Below, piece by piece: positions 44,282 to 55,839 of a stretch of 64,000 bases of DNA. Positions within the stretch are counted from its first letter, which is position 1. Every line of letters starts with the position of its first letter. Source of the stretch: Carposina sasakii (lineage: Eukaryota > Arthropoda > Insecta > Lepidoptera > Carposinidae); NCBI GenBank assembly GCA_014607495.2, contig CP053169.1, forward strand, positions 7,936,001-8,000,000, given 5' to 3'. A program made the position numbers and the translations under genes. Under the pieces are notes generated by a model. That model had not been told where the DNA came from. It saw only the letters and a program-made list of their open reading frames with translations, and made no database searches.

Positions 44282-44573
44282 AATTGTATCAGCGTCACTA
44301 TTCGGAAGTTCAAATCTCTATTGGTTCGGTAGATAGAACTAACATGGAAAACTAATCCTGATGATGCCACGGGTGTTGGCGAAACATATGTCGATTAAAA
44401 AATTTTAATTGGTTTTCGGATTAGCAGCTATGTATTTATGGTTGCATGCTAGGTGCTTGGATCTGGCTTCTCGTTGCGACTGTAGTGTCTTGTGTTCGTG
44501 ATCATGAGTAGGCAGATCCGAGGGTCAGCGGAGGGTATAGGGCCCGGTGGCGGGCGATCCCTCAATAGAGAAA
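44282..44573 (+). repeat. R6 repeat copy carrying the hammerhead-like segment
   Basis: R6 ends are present (AATTGTATCAGCGTCAC, GCATGCTAGGTGCTTGGATC, GGTATAGGGCCCGGTGG). Where other copies have about 20 bases, this one has about 120, containing the ribozyme candidate. CTCTATTGGTTCG and CCCTCAATAGAG make short inverted arms. Confidence 0.55.
44353..44397 (+). ncRNA. Candidate hammerhead ribozyme (type I, short stem III)
   Basis: In order: TAATC (stem I, 44353-44357), the invariant core CTGATGA (44358-44364), a stem II region pairing GCCA with TGGC (44366-44369 and 44377-44380), the invariant GAAA (44381-44384), a very short palindromic stem III CATATG (44385-44390), TC with predicted cleavage after 44392, then GATTA (44393-44397), which pairs fully with TAATC. 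A tiny stem III that works best as a dimer is known from hammerheads of Penelope-like elements, retrozymes and some SINEs. Departures: one extra T (44365) between the core and stem II, and a bulge in stem II. It lies inside a copy of repeat R6. The core fit is strong; activity is unproven. Confidence 0.6.
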
Positions 44574-44599
44574 TAAATTTATAACTCAGATATTACTAA

Positions 44600-44690
44600 C
44601 CATGTAATTTAGAGTCTTAAATGTGGCCAGGTTCTCTAAAGTGGGCTATTGTCCTAGTATTTGGCTTAACATCCCCTTCTGTTATACGAG
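44600..44690 (+). mobile_element. M2 MITE, right-half fragment
   Basis: GAGTCTTAAATGTGGCCAGG, then AAAGTGGGCTATTG and GGCTTAACATCCCC. Confidence 0.5.
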
Positions 44691-44699
44691 TACCTGCCT

Positions 44700-45280
44700 A
44701 GAATTTTAAGTTAGTATTAAGTAAAATTAGTACCAAGTGAAACCCCAGAGGTTTAATGGCACTCTTAAACCATTTATGTAACTTTTTAATAGGAATAAAT
44801 AAATAAATTTAAAAAAATCTATACCAGAATTTTGAAATAAGGAATTCCAAACCATAAACAGCGGGAGTCCATCAAATCTGAGCTGTTTTTCCCAGTGATA
44901 ATGAAAAAACCTTTGCTGAATAAAAAAATACACGCCATCTTACCTCGTGAAAAGCGTTGACCCGGTTTTCCTTCGCTTGCCTTTTTTAAACACTTTTACC
45001 CGGGATTTACAACTTCCCATATTAAATATAGAAACGTCGTGTTAAAGGAAATTCACTTCACTAATAGATGATACAAGCAATTTACTAGAAATTGATAACT
45101 CAAGTCTGGGTTGCATGTATAACGTAATCATTTTTAATCTGTGACCCGTTTACGTGATCGGAGATGACCTAAGATAACTGCATTTATTTTCCACAAGAAG
45201 CGGATGAAAACTGATACTTAAAATCTGAGTCGGTATTTTCCTTGGTGCGTAGACGGTAGCGACACTAACCTAGGTTTAGA
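44700..45280. other. No gene seen
   Basis: AT-rich, nothing recognised. Confidence 0.35.
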
Positions 45281-45282
45281 TA

Positions 45283-45755
45283 GGACTAGCTGTTGCCCGC
45301 GACTTTGACTTACAAATTGTAGCCCATGCCCTTCTCCGTACTCTGTATATGTATGAATTTACAAGAGTTTTCAAGAGAAATCTATTGTTTTGCACAAAAG
45401 AAGCGTGAAGAGGTAACAAATAAACTTACTTTACCATTTATTTGTATTATAAACGACTTCATCCGCGTGGACCTTATTTCGTTCTCCGTACTTCCAAATA
45501 TATCTATGTAGGTATGCAAAATTTTAAGAAGATTGATTGAGTGAATAAAGCGTGAGTAGGTAACGAAGTAACAAATTTACTTTACCATCTATAATAATAG
45601 CTATCGCCGGTTTCCTCGTGGACTAAAAATATAGCCTGTCGTTTTCCGTACTCTCAACTATCTGTACCTATGCAAAGTTGAAAAAGAAGATCGATTGAGT
45701 AAGGGCGAAAGAGAAGGTAACAAACGAATTAACTTACTTTTCCATTTATAATATT
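45283..45755 (+). repeat. R8 repeat, three successive partial units
   Basis: Units near 45283-45440, 45455-45600 and 45601-45755, each with TTCTCCGTACT or TTTCCGTACTC, a GCAAAnTT string and GTAACAAA followed by CTTAC. The last ends ATTTATAATATTAGTTCGG. Confidence 0.5.
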
Positions 45756-46033
45756 AGTTCGGATTGGGGATTAGTGTCTTACATCTGATTAGCATTATCA
45801 TAAACGTGATAGATACTCGTATGCAAGGGAGGGAGGGCCGTTTACACAAACAAATACGTTACCCCACTGTTATCAGATATAGCTGCACTTTTGTACATCG
45901 CAGGGAAGCTGATATCATACATATCACCTTCGGTGGAATGACAATTATCAAAAACTTCGAAAAGCAATTGTGCTCTTGTTCTACGGAAGGTGCGATATAT
46001 AGCGTCAAATACAAATAAACAAGCATATTTATA

Positions 46034-46403
46034 CAGGATGATTTTTGGTCGTCAACGTTCCCGAAAACTACGGAATCTCCTCATAATCACAATCATATTT
46101 CTCCATGGAAGCATACCTGGGAAGTGTCTGGTTTCCAAAATATTAGGGTCCAAAGTTGAGTAAATAGACTGCGTTTTCTGCATATATGCACATAGTCGCG
46201 CGTAGCAACATTTTTTTCCGATAAATAATTAATATCTGTCTATGAAAAACAAGCATAAACACTGGACACTATAAATTTCGCCCGATCAAGTAATAAAAAA
46301 TAAAAAATTACATCGTTTCCCAGCATTTTTGGCATAAACTTACTTTATTTGATCTATAGAGTACGTACCCTTCGTTAAAGGTGGCAACGAAAAAAACATC
46401 CTG
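46034..46403 (-). mobile_element. M1 MITE copy, inverted
   Basis: TA-CAGGATG at the left and CATCCTG-TA at the right. Full length, orientation opposite to 24366-24747. Confidence 0.75.
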
Positions 46404-46409
46404 TATGTT

Positions 46410-46500
46410 CACACGACTGTGTTCCCAGAGTGGGATAGCCAGAACTGCGGGATCACGAAGGAGATCCTGCAGCTACTGTTTAGTTTTGGGCTAGGTAGGT
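46410..46500 (-). repeat. L3 repeat fragment, minus strand
   Basis: CACACGACTGTGTTCCCAG to GAGATCCTGCAGCTACTG, starting just after the M1 copy. Confidence 0.5.
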
Positions 46501-46559
46501 ATTAATTCAACGGTGCTTCGGTACAAGGGTGTCACATATTCTTAATATAGTACAGTATT

Positions 46560-46733
46560 TAATACATTAACCTAGTCCTACTCTAAGATCCCTAAGGACT
46601 TGTACTAAGCAACTGTATAGAAATACATAGATAAGTATGGACACATACATGACTCGGAAACAATGTATATCGATTTTTACCAACCGGGATTCGAACTCAG
46701 GAGCTGTGGCGTGGTGGGCAGTCACTAAAAAAT
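46560..46733 (-). repeat. S2 tRNA-derived SINE, minus strand
   Basis: TACATTAACCTAGTCCTACT to ACCGGGATTCGAACTCAGG and GGGCAGTCACT. Confidence 0.6.
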
Positions 46734-46908
46734 TCAATAATTCTTTGCACATTTTCACGTACTATCTGATCTAGGTACCAGGCTCACATACTTGTAGGAG
46801 TGATGTCACGAAATGTTATACTGAACTGATCGGCTTATCAGCTCGTTAACGGGATTATTGAGGTAATCTATTACGTACAGCGCTCAAGTTTATGGCAGCC
46901 TAGTAAAC

Positions 46909-47169
46909 ATATGAGGCCACCAGAACCAGAGTGGCCCAAACCACAATTTGTGAAAATATTAGTTAAGCACGACAATGCCCCTTTCAAACCCCCAAGCTCA
47001 AAGCCAGAGTGGCTCAAAGGTAATTTCAGTAAACAATCATAGATGACATAAAAAAATATGTTGTGGCATCTTGATTCTTATTAAAATATTAATAGAGCAT
47101 AGTATTTTGGCATATATCCACATATTCGTATTTTGTATTTGGGCCACTCTGGTTCTGGTGGCCTCATAT
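46909..47169. mobile_element. M8 TIR element
   Basis: 261 bp with about 30-bp inverted ends (ATGAGGCCACCAGAACCAGA, then GTGGCCCAAA; mirrored by GGGCCACTCTGGTTCTGGTG). The end motif recurs once inside (CCAGAGTGGCTCAAAGG). Non-coding. Confidence 0.7.
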
Positions 47170-47179
47170 TATGTCAACA

Positions 47180-48800
47180 TTCATTTGATTTTATTAGCTG
47201 AGGAACCTGGGCCCTAAGATAAAGTAACATAAAGTTTTAGTAATTAAGTAAATTATGAGTTACTCGTATGATAGACATTGTGACGTCACGCGAGTAGAAT
47301 GACATATCTGCACGCTGCACTTTGACTAAAAGCGACGGACTATCTCCGAAATTTTTAAAGATTTAATACAAGTTTTTTCGAAATTCGGCGTTTAACAATG
47401 GATTATATTAGTTAATGAATTTATTCTAAGCAAATCTAAAAAACATCTCTGGATGTTTTTATTTCTTAGATATACGTAGCTATGTAGTTACACAAATCAA
47501 GTTGTCGCGAAACGCACTCTACCAAAGATTTAAATGTATTAATGCAAGCTAATATAATCAGAGACTGGCAGACACCAAGGTTAAGACGAGGTGACTTCCT
47601 GACCGTTTTAGGTTCTAGATACCATTATTGTAATATACTCGTACATATTATTTTGTATGATTGACATGTGTTTATCAAGCAAATGAAATAGTAGAATATA
47701 TAAAAATCTTATAATTAGATAATTTGATGTAGGTTATGATGTTATTAGCTACTATGCAGGTAGGTTTTTTGTATTTTCTCCTGTTGTATAAAATAAGGCT
47801 TAGTAAATGCTTTGATATTTTATCCGAAATGTAGATAATGAGTAACGTAGATGGATATTAATAAAATAAAGGAAAGTTATAAAAAGACATAAGATAGGTA
47901 CTTGTAAAAATCTGTGAACCATAAGGTTCAACATGCAAATCAAAAAGTACATTACGAATTCATTTCCAATTCTACAGTTGATTAGGTTTTTATTGAAGTC
48001 TCATTGAGAGAAAGTACAAAGCTTAATATCACGTTGTTGTTCAAAACTGACGGCGTTTTAAAATTGGTTTAATTTACATTTCGGTTCAGTAATTGGCGTG
48101 GCAGGAGCAATATCGGCAGCCGTAATCACAATTTCACATCTCGTGATAGGCCCCCAGGGCCTCGTTGAGAACTGTTCCATTGTGGCATTATCAAATACCT
48201 ACTTATATTAGATTAGTATTGGTCTTCTATATTGTGATGGAAGACATAAAAATTGTTGTTATAGAAGATTTCCTTGTATACAAAAAACTAATAAAAGTTG
48301 TACAGCTTTAGTGTATAAATATTCGGTTATTGTTCATCATATTTTGCATTGTGAATATTTTTTTATTTTCAAAATAAAACGTGTGTTGTAAAAAAAAAAT
48401 ACAACATATTTTTGAGGTACACCAGTATTCATCCAAGGCAGTGATAAGCCGTCGAAGAATGTAAACAAGTAAAAACTTTTAAAGGGTACCGAAATATTTC
48501 TTACGATCCATTATCCCATATTCTCGAAGCCTATAATGATGTGTCCCTTGAAAGTCATAAGCCCTGTTTTGGGCTTGTTGAAGGAGGCTGCGGCAGACAG
48601 GTTTCCAAATATGAACAGATAACGGTTACCTTCTAGTTATTATACTACTTATACGGCTGTATAACATGAGTTAACATGACAATATGTTGTGTATACTATG
48701 AGAATCGTATAGTACACATATTGTATACTACAAAAACAAAAAACATTGACTAGTGAGTAAATATTTTAGATTTGTACAAATTACTTATATAGGTGAGTAT
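47180..48800. other. No gene seen
   Basis: AT-rich throughout. No exon-like block or repeat shared with the rest of the window. Confidence 0.4.
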
Positions 48801-48801
48801 A

Positions 48802-49167
48802 CAGAATGATTTTTGGTCGTTAACGTTCCTGAAAACTACGGAATCTCCTCATCATCATGATCATTTTTCTCAATGGAAGCATACCTGCGAAGTGTCTGGT
48901 TTCCAAAATATTAGGGTGTAAAGTTGAGTAAATGGACTGCGTTTTTCTGCATAAATGCACATTGACGCGTGTAGGAAGATTTTTTCACGAGAAATAATTT
49001 ATATCTGTTTATGAAAAAACTAGCATAAACACTGGACACTATAAATTTCGCCCGATCAAGAAATTTAAAAAACATCGTTTCCCAGGATTTTTTTTGGCAT
49101 AAACTTTCTTTATTTGATGTATAGAGTACGTACCCTTCGTTAAAGGTAGCAACGAAAAAACACCCTG
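48802..49167 (-). mobile_element. M1 MITE copy, inverted
   Basis: TA-CAGAATG left, CACCCTG-TA right. Confidence 0.75.
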
Positions 49168-49199
49168 TAATTGCGCAAAAAGTGAATCGTGGGCAGAGA

Positions 49200-50060
49200 G
49201 AGCACTGATACTTATCAGGATGATCATGGGCGTACTTTCCGGTAGACAGATTTTGAAGGAAAACTAAGATAGTTAAAGTTCTATTTTTATTCTATTAGCC
49301 TCTTGCTTACAACTTGTGAATGCCCGCACCACATAATTATTATAATTCAGAAAATAATCTGTTGATTACTTTACAATTTCACAAAATTCGCTTTAGAGCA
49401 CTATAACTATTATTCCGAGATATACCTACCTACTCAAGTCTCCAAGGGAAGAGACGCGAAACTAAACAAATTTCGTATTGAATGAAACTTTTGGTTGGGA
49501 AAGATGGTTATTTTTCTGATGTAAATAATAATCAAAACTTAAACTTACAGTTTAACCAAATCTTACGGGATAAGTTTACTATTATTCGTTAATTAAATTA
49601 TTAGTTAATATTTAAAAGTTTCAAGCCTGTAAGTCCAAACATAGCGCTTTCTTCCAATTGGTCAAAAGTAATAAAATCCTAACCCTAACTCTATACGTAC
49701 TTTCGCCGCAGATTGATAAACATAGGCACTTGTAAACGATCCAAAATGAAATTAATTTTAAACATTAATCAATACTTCCGAATTGAGGCTTTGAGTTGCT
49801 ACTTGAAGTTGTTAAAGATATTTAATTCTGTAAGGCTCGAAAGATACTGAATAACTTTTAATTTAAGTTCTCTAACTAAATAAGTAAATATTCATATTAT
49901 TAAATGAAGAATTTATCTGAAATAATCATTAATTGAATTTGACATAAGTCTAATAAATATTTAATTATAGGTTCCGTAACTAAATTATAAGATTAAACTA
50001 TAATCATGTTTTAATTGCCATCGGTAATAATTTACCCATGACATTTAGCAAATTTACTAA
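49200..50060. other. No gene seen
   Basis: AT-rich, nothing recognised. Confidence 0.35.
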
Positions 50061-50065
50061 ATGCA

Positions 50066-50225
50066 AACGGGCTGACCACCTGACACTACTAACCGAACTT
50101 GTACATCTCAACTATACCCTCAAAATTGGTCAGAAGTGGCACCATGTGGTTCTATCGGCCCTTGGTGCTCTGCCTACCCCAAAAGGGAAAAAGACGTGAT
50201 TATATGTATGTATGTATGTATGTAT
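50066..50225 (+). repeat. L2 LINE-like 3' end
   Basis: GGGCTGACCACCTGACACTA to GACGTGATTATATGTATGTA. ATGT tail of five units. Confidence 0.65.
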
Positions 50226-50960
50226 TTTGTAAGTATATTCAGAACATGAAATTTCTTTAAAAAATATAATCGTTTGTTATAATAAATAATTTATAGTTGA
50301 AACTTTCCTAATACAATGAAAGTTTATAATATTTTGACATACCATATGCAAAAAAACTTTTTTGTTGGTTACCATACGCTTTAGATTGTCTATAAAAGTT
50401 CAGATAAACTATAACTAAAATAAAAATATATAACACAATACACGCATCCAAAACACAAACACAAAAAATCACAAAAACGGAATTGATAAGAGAAAAAGAT
50501 AATTATTGAAAAAAAAAACATACCGGCCTGTGTTGCCGTGCTGCTCTTAAGCTCAACTGACTAGATACTAAACAACTAAAGGTAACCTTGTTAAAGTTAC
50601 TCCAGCCATACCTACTAACCTTTACGTTAGCATTGTCAAAACCGACTCTATGGTAACACGCGTTAAGTTCAACCAAAATACGAAAACTCTAAAATGTTAG
50701 TTACGTCTTTTTTACGAGTCACTGACGAATTGTCAAGCTTTATTGTATGTTGTCGATGAATAATAATTTACTTTATGGAGTAGATTATAGAGTCAATTAT
50801 TCCAAACGCGAGCAATAAAGTTCATTGTCACCAGATTGTCACTGAATTTGTTGAACCTTGATTGCAAGTTTTGCATAAGGTTAACTTTTGAAATATAACT
50901 CTACGGTACTAGTTATAGAGTTCAATTCAATATATATTTATATACAATATAGATTACCTA
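50226..50960. other. No gene seen
   Basis: AT-rich, nothing recognised. Confidence 0.35.
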
Positions 50961-50965
50961 GGTCC

Positions 50966-51190
50966 TGTGTTGATGCGGGGCTTCACCAGAACACATCAGC
51001 TGCATCTCCTTCCGTGCATGTCGTAAGAGGCGACTAAGGAACTTGAGCTTTCTCCCAGGCTAGCAACTTGCCACTGGTCTTTCACATCTGTCCTGGCTAT
51101 GCTGAAGGTAGTTTTGGGACCTCCTTTATGATCCTGACGTTATGGCTACCACATTTCGGGAATACAGCCATGGGTTCTCTATGTATGTTT
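50966..51190 (+). repeat. L3 repeat, full-length reference copy
   Basis: GTGTTGATGCGGGGCTTCAC, CATCAGCTGCATCTCCTTCC, CATGTCGTAAGAGGCGACTA, CCTCCTTTATGATCCTGACG, ending near TACAGCCATGG. About 225 bp. Confidence 0.65.
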
Positions 51191-51255
51191 GTTTTCTGAG
51201 ACCAATCACTGAATTTTCATCTGTAATAACAAGTCAATAAACAAAGACAACATTA

Positions 51256-51505
51256 GACGGCCGATTGGTGTAGTTGGTAGTGACCCTGCCTGCGACGCCA
51301 TAGGTCCTGGGTTCGAATCCCGGTAGGTGCAAACATTGATATGATGAATATCGATGTTTGTTTCCGAGTCATGGATGTTTCTATACTTATCTATGTATAT
51401 ATTTATATACCGTTGCTTAGTACCCACGACACAAGACCTTAGGGATCTTAATGTGGGACTAGGTCAATGTGTTGTGTAATGTGCGAATATTTATATTTAT
51501 TTATT
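51256..51505 (+). repeat. S2 tRNA-derived SINE, reference copy
   Basis: Head GATTGGTGTAGTTGGTAGTG (A box) and GGGTTCGAATCCCGGTAGG (B box). Body GATATGATGAATATCGATG and CCGAGTCATGGATGTTTC. End TTAGGGATCTTAATGTGGG and an ATTT run. Confidence 0.7.
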
Positions 51506-51509
51506 TATA

Positions 51510-52785
51510 TTAATATTTAAAAATGTTAATTTTGTAGGTACATTTTTCAATCGAATACATTGCTTGCAATGTAAAAAAAATTATAATAATTTATTATTAT
51601 AAAAAAAGTTTTCCTTGAAAACCTATATTTTTAAATAATGTTTTTATTAAATTTAAAATACTGAATAAAGTTGCCTTACATCATTTTTTTTTATTACAGT
51701 GGTATCAATTTTATTTTATTGGTTTAGTATAAGTTTTTAAAGGATAACTTTACGATGCACTGATATTGCAAGAGTTAGAACCTCCTCATCATAAGAAAAT
51801 AGGATATCATGCTATGTTCCTCTGTCCCCTACATGGGTCAGAGGGTCTCCACAAATCTCAGCCTCCCCAGGTAGGATATAGAGTTAGGCTTTCTTAGTAA
51901 ATATGTGCTACTTAAACATAATTAACACCTCACCTTAATATCTTAATTACTGACTAAAAGTACTTGAAACAATTTATTTGTCAAATAAAAAATGCAGGTT
52001 TAGCTAGAGCATGCTCTATTTATAGACGGAGGCCAATCAGTCTGCGAGTTCTCACAAAATTAAATTAAGTTGTTAGTGGCAGCACTTTCCTTATTTGCTG
52101 TAAGAAAAATGACAACACTTTCGCTAGTTCACTTCCGATGTCACGGCAAAATTCAGCACCGTAATCTGTCATTGCCGCTAGAAAACGGCAAAGTTATATT
52201 TGCCTCTGTCAAAGGGTAATACTATTGGCACTAAGTATGTATTTAATGTTTGCGAGGACACACTAGCGCTAAGTTAGGTTGTAGATGTAAGGTTCTCAAT
52301 ACGGTAGGCAGATCAATATGAGTGCCAAAACCAGCGAACATCTGGTGTATCTGGGAGCTTTTCACGCATGCGTCAAATTTAGTGTTGCCAGAAATACGCG
52401 TGGATTGAATACCTTGGAAATCGGGAAAATTGTCGAAAGAAGTGTACCTAAATAAGATACAAAATCTTTAAGTTTTTTTAATATCCTTTTTATATATATT
52501 ATTAATGAGTATTTACACATAAATATCCCAGTATAATATTTATTTAGACTATACTGACTCTACACTACCCACAAAAGTTCTCAAAAATCTACACTTTACC
52601 TACTAGCGTATTAGTAGTAGAGTACCTAAGTATCTAATATCTATCTACTTAGTACCGTTCTAGCCACCTAAAACTGTACTTAGCTTAACTAAATTAAAAT
52701 TAAAAGGTAATAATTAGGTATAGATCTAAATATTTCGTTTTATTTATATTTTTCAGGAGTTCCATAATCAGCGTCTAGCAACTCT
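51510..52785. other. No gene seen
   Basis: AT-rich, nothing recognised. Confidence 0.35.
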
Positions 52786-52789
52786 CCTC

Positions 52790-53170
52790 TGAAATGTCAA
52801 AATCACGCAAATGGAGCGAATTTTCGCCCAAAATAATTTAAGATTTTTACCGATTTATGAATGAAAATGTGCTGTTTTTCTACTGATATTGCCTCGTAAC
52901 GCCTATAAGTCATTTTTATGCTCGCAGCAGAGTTTTACTACGAGATTTTCTATGAGAAAACCCCTTCGCATTTTTGGACGTTGTTCTACTTAAAGTGTTC
53001 ATGTTACAAGTTAGTGTTTTAAATGAAAATTGTTGCATTAGAAGTTAGATTGTTAATGTTATTAGTACTATAAATAGAAGTCTTCCGTGTAGTTTTCAAT
53101 TGTTGTTGTTTACGCCAAGTTGTGCAAAGGTTGTGTTAAATAATAGAAAGAATAAGTTACGCGGTGAAAG
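52790..53170 (+). other. Candidate leader exon of a plus-strand gene
   Basis: An unrepetitive stretch ends in GTGAAAG followed by a strong donor GTGAGT at 53171. It lies 2.6 kb upstream of the coding exon at 55758. The transcription start cannot be fixed, and pairing with that exon is inference. Confidence 0.25.
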
Positions 53171-53354
53171 GTGAGTTTATATAAAAAAAACCTTAAGGAA
53201 GGCCACAAACTTCTGGTATGCTGATAATGAAATAGTTTAGGTTATAAAACGCCAAAATTATTTGTTTGTATGGTTAGTGGCGCCGCCTTTAGATCGCGGG
53301 ATAATTTTGTGGTCTTTCATACGAAATATTTTTAGTGATATATAAATAATAAGT

Positions 53355-53550
53355 ATTCTTATTATTCTTATTTTTATGCTTTATTGTACACAGTAAAGTT
53401 TTCACAAATAAAGTTTATGACAATGAAGATGTATTTATTTATTTATTTATTAAATTAGAAAGCCAACATAATACATAACAGTTCCGTTAAGATACAAGTT
53501 TTATAAAGGCGTGCTTATCTCTTAGAGAGATTTCTTCCAGCAAACCAATA
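53355..53550 (-). repeat. L4 LINE-like 3' end
   Basis: Holds TTTATTGTACACAGTAAAG, an ATTT run at 53430-53447, and CTTAGAGAGATTTCTTCCAG followed by CAAACC. A related fragment is at 35563-35765. Confidence 0.5.
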
Positions 53551-53597
53551 ATAATAATAAGTAATTAATAAACATAATCAAATATTATAATAATATA

Positions 53598-53856
53598 CAG
53601 GGTGTAACAGAAAGGGTATGTTAAGCGAAAAGCTATGTATATAGCCCACTATAAAGATCCTATTTCCAAAATTTGAGACTCGAAATCACATTTTTATTTT
53701 TCAAGATTGTATGGAGATTTCTGAGTTGTTTCGGAATTCTTCATACTATATGGATAAATAAAAATGTGAATTTAAGTCTGAAATTTTGGAATAGGTTCTC
53801 TATAGTGGGCTATTTACATAGCTTTTCGCTTAACATACCCCTTTTGTTACACCCTG
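53598..53856. mobile_element. M2 MITE, complete copy
   Basis: 259 bp. Inverted ends of about 42 bp: CAGGGTGTAACAGAAAGGG, then TATGTTAAGCGAAAAGCTAT, mirrored at the right. TA on both sides. Non-coding. Confidence 0.75.
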
Positions 53857-53859
53857 TAT

Positions 53860-54360
53860 AATAGCTTTGTGATAATTGAATAATTTACCATTTTTATGTA
53901 GCCGTTACGATGTCTCACTGCTGCAAAGGCCTTTAGCCCATTTGTTTCTTAGGTGCCTAGTGGATTCAAAGAGCAAAAATTCTGTTAAGGCATTCTTACC
54001 GCTTCATGTTGTATTTGAGTTTGAAATACGGCGTTAGGCTCATCCTTACCACCTTAATAAAACTTAACTATTAGCAACTATTAGCAAGGCTAACTAGATG
54101 TAGATGGAGGTATTTTTTTATGTACACTTCTGGAGATATTGGTCGTGACTCGTGACCAATCTTTTACATATGTCCCCGCTGTTCTGAACGTTACTGTGAG
54201 ATCTCCTAAGCGAGTCCTGAAGTTTTGGAGCCTTAGATAAAAAAAGGATTGTTTCTGTTCCTATTCCATTTTTGTGAACACAGTTGTACGTCACAGTAAC
54301 TAGTTATTTATGTATGGTTGTGTTGTAATACGCACCTAGCGCAGACTTAGCTGAACCATA
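53860..54360. other. Mostly unrecognised, with a diverged L3 piece
   Basis: 54160-54300 recalls L3 (TATGTCCCCGCTGTTCTGAA, GTGAGATCTCC). Confidence 0.35.
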
Positions 54361-54366
54361 CAGGAA

Positions 54367-54605
54367 AAGATGTTATAGAGTGCTAATGTCATACTAACTG
54401 TTTCGATGCACCATTAGACTTTTCGATGCCTCACAATTCCAGTCCTTGTCATTAGTGTGATGTATAGTAATGTACTACATCACTAATATATTGTAACGTA
54501 TAGTAATGCAATCTTAGTGCCAAGGACTGGAATTGTGAGGCACCGAAAAGTCTAATGGTGCATCGAAGCTGTTAGTATGACATTAGCACTCTATGTCTAC
54601 ATCTT
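54367..54605. mobile_element. M4 foldback palindrome
   Basis: Arms 54367-54448 and 54521-54605 are inverse copies over about 82 bases with a handful of differences (for example AGTGCTAATGTCATACTAAC, CACCATTAGACTTTTCG, CACAATTCCAGTCCTTG). The 72-base middle is itself partly self-complementary. No copies elsewhere in the window. Confidence 0.75.
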
Positions 54606-55134
54606 ATTCCTCTATGGCTTACAGAGGTCTTATGTGATGTCGTTAAGGCATTAATTAGTCTATTTATTGGTGTCTAGAGAGTTCCAGCTTAGATATTAAA
54701 ATTGCTTGTCTAAAGCCTCTTTATGGTCCTTCAGGTCATTATTATAACGAGATTAGCTGTATAATTTTCATCGCGATTGCGGTTTCTCATCGCGACTGTT
54801 GCTTGTGATCGAAATCACAAATCGTCGTAAGATTCGAGCGTCAGCGCAGGGTAGGGCTCGGTTGTGGACTAAAACCTGTTGTAGTTTTTTTTAAACAGCG
54901 CTATTTACTTTAGTAAAGCCAGATTTATCAATAGGCAGATAAATCTAACTAATACATTAGTTCATTTGATTCTGTCTTTATCTAAAACTAGATCAAGATT
55001 GAGACAGTGTCAAATTTATTGTTCTGTTGACCATTGGAGAAACCTGCTGTTACATCACATAATAGGCAGGAACTCGAAATGCATTCAGGAATCAGCGAAA
55101 CCCAGGATCATAAGTGAGCATTAACCGATGTATA

Positions 55135-55711
55135 CAAGGGCGTCGCCAAGGGGGGGCAGGGAGGGGCAGCTGCCCCCCCCTAGAGATTCTAAAAAAGTTG
55201 CCAAATATAATACAACCAAAGTCCTAAGTCTTTGAAAAATTCTTTCAGTTGATTTTACCAAGCTTGAAGTTCAACAACCTGCCTTGACGGGTACAACGCC
55301 CCCTCATTCCGGACGTACGTGGGCGAAAGTCGAATTCAAACTCCTTTTTATTTTATTTTTCTAATAAATGTTATTATAACTCATTTACAAGTTTTTTATT
55401 TAAAAGCATAGTCAAGAGCTCGTTAAACCAACGCTCGTGTGCCCCGAGCCCCACCCGCTTTACACATTAGACTCTGTACTGTCAAAGCAGAATATATATG
55501 TATAGTACTAAGTACTAAATTTGATACTGTTGTTATTACAATCGCTGTAGATGTAAGATTGCTCGTAGTAAAAGTGAAAAGTTTCATGTGCTGTCGACTT
55601 TACCTACAATTCATACCTACTTTTCTCATTCATAGAGAATGAGAAAAGTATGAATTGTAGTAGGTAAAGTCAACTTGCCCCCCCCTGCGCCATCGGCTGG
55701 CGACGCCCTTG
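55135..55711. mobile_element. M9 TIR element (hAT-like ends)
   Basis: 577 bp. The inverted ends CAAGGGCGTCGCC are identical over 13 bases, then G runs (left) and C runs (right). No clean target duplication. It carries a long hairpin near its right end (55592-55672) and an R8-like internal part. Confidence 0.6.
55592..55672. repeat. Long near-perfect hairpin inside M9
   Basis: TTTACCTACAATTCATAC, CTACTTTTCTCATTC and then the inverse GAATGAGAAAAGTATGAATT, GTAGTAGGTAAAGTCAAC. The spacer is about five bases; one arm has a 4-base insert. Confidence 0.75.
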
Positions 55712-55765
55712 CCTGTATATGTATTTATATATATTTATACGAATCTTTTATTTTCAGAATACATC

Positions 55766-55835
55766 ATGAGATACAAACGTCGCTCATCGCAGACAACAAG
55801 AGCGTCTCGACACTCAGACAAGAAATACACTATCC
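55766..55835 (+). CDS. Candidate first coding exon of an unidentified gene
   Basis: A clean exon lies between a polypyrimidine acceptor (TTTTATTTTCAG, ending 55757) and a consensus donor GTAAGTTT at 55836. The ATG at 55766 opens 23 codons rich in Arg, Lys and Ser (MRYKRRSSQTTRASRHSDKK, then YTI), leaving one base for the next exon. No later exon was recognised in the remaining 8 kb, so the gene would continue beyond the window or through a long intron. The product is not recognised. The short basic start could be an N-terminal tail of a nuclear or membrane protein, but nothing here shows which. Confidence 0.4.
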
Positions 55836-55839
55836 GTAA

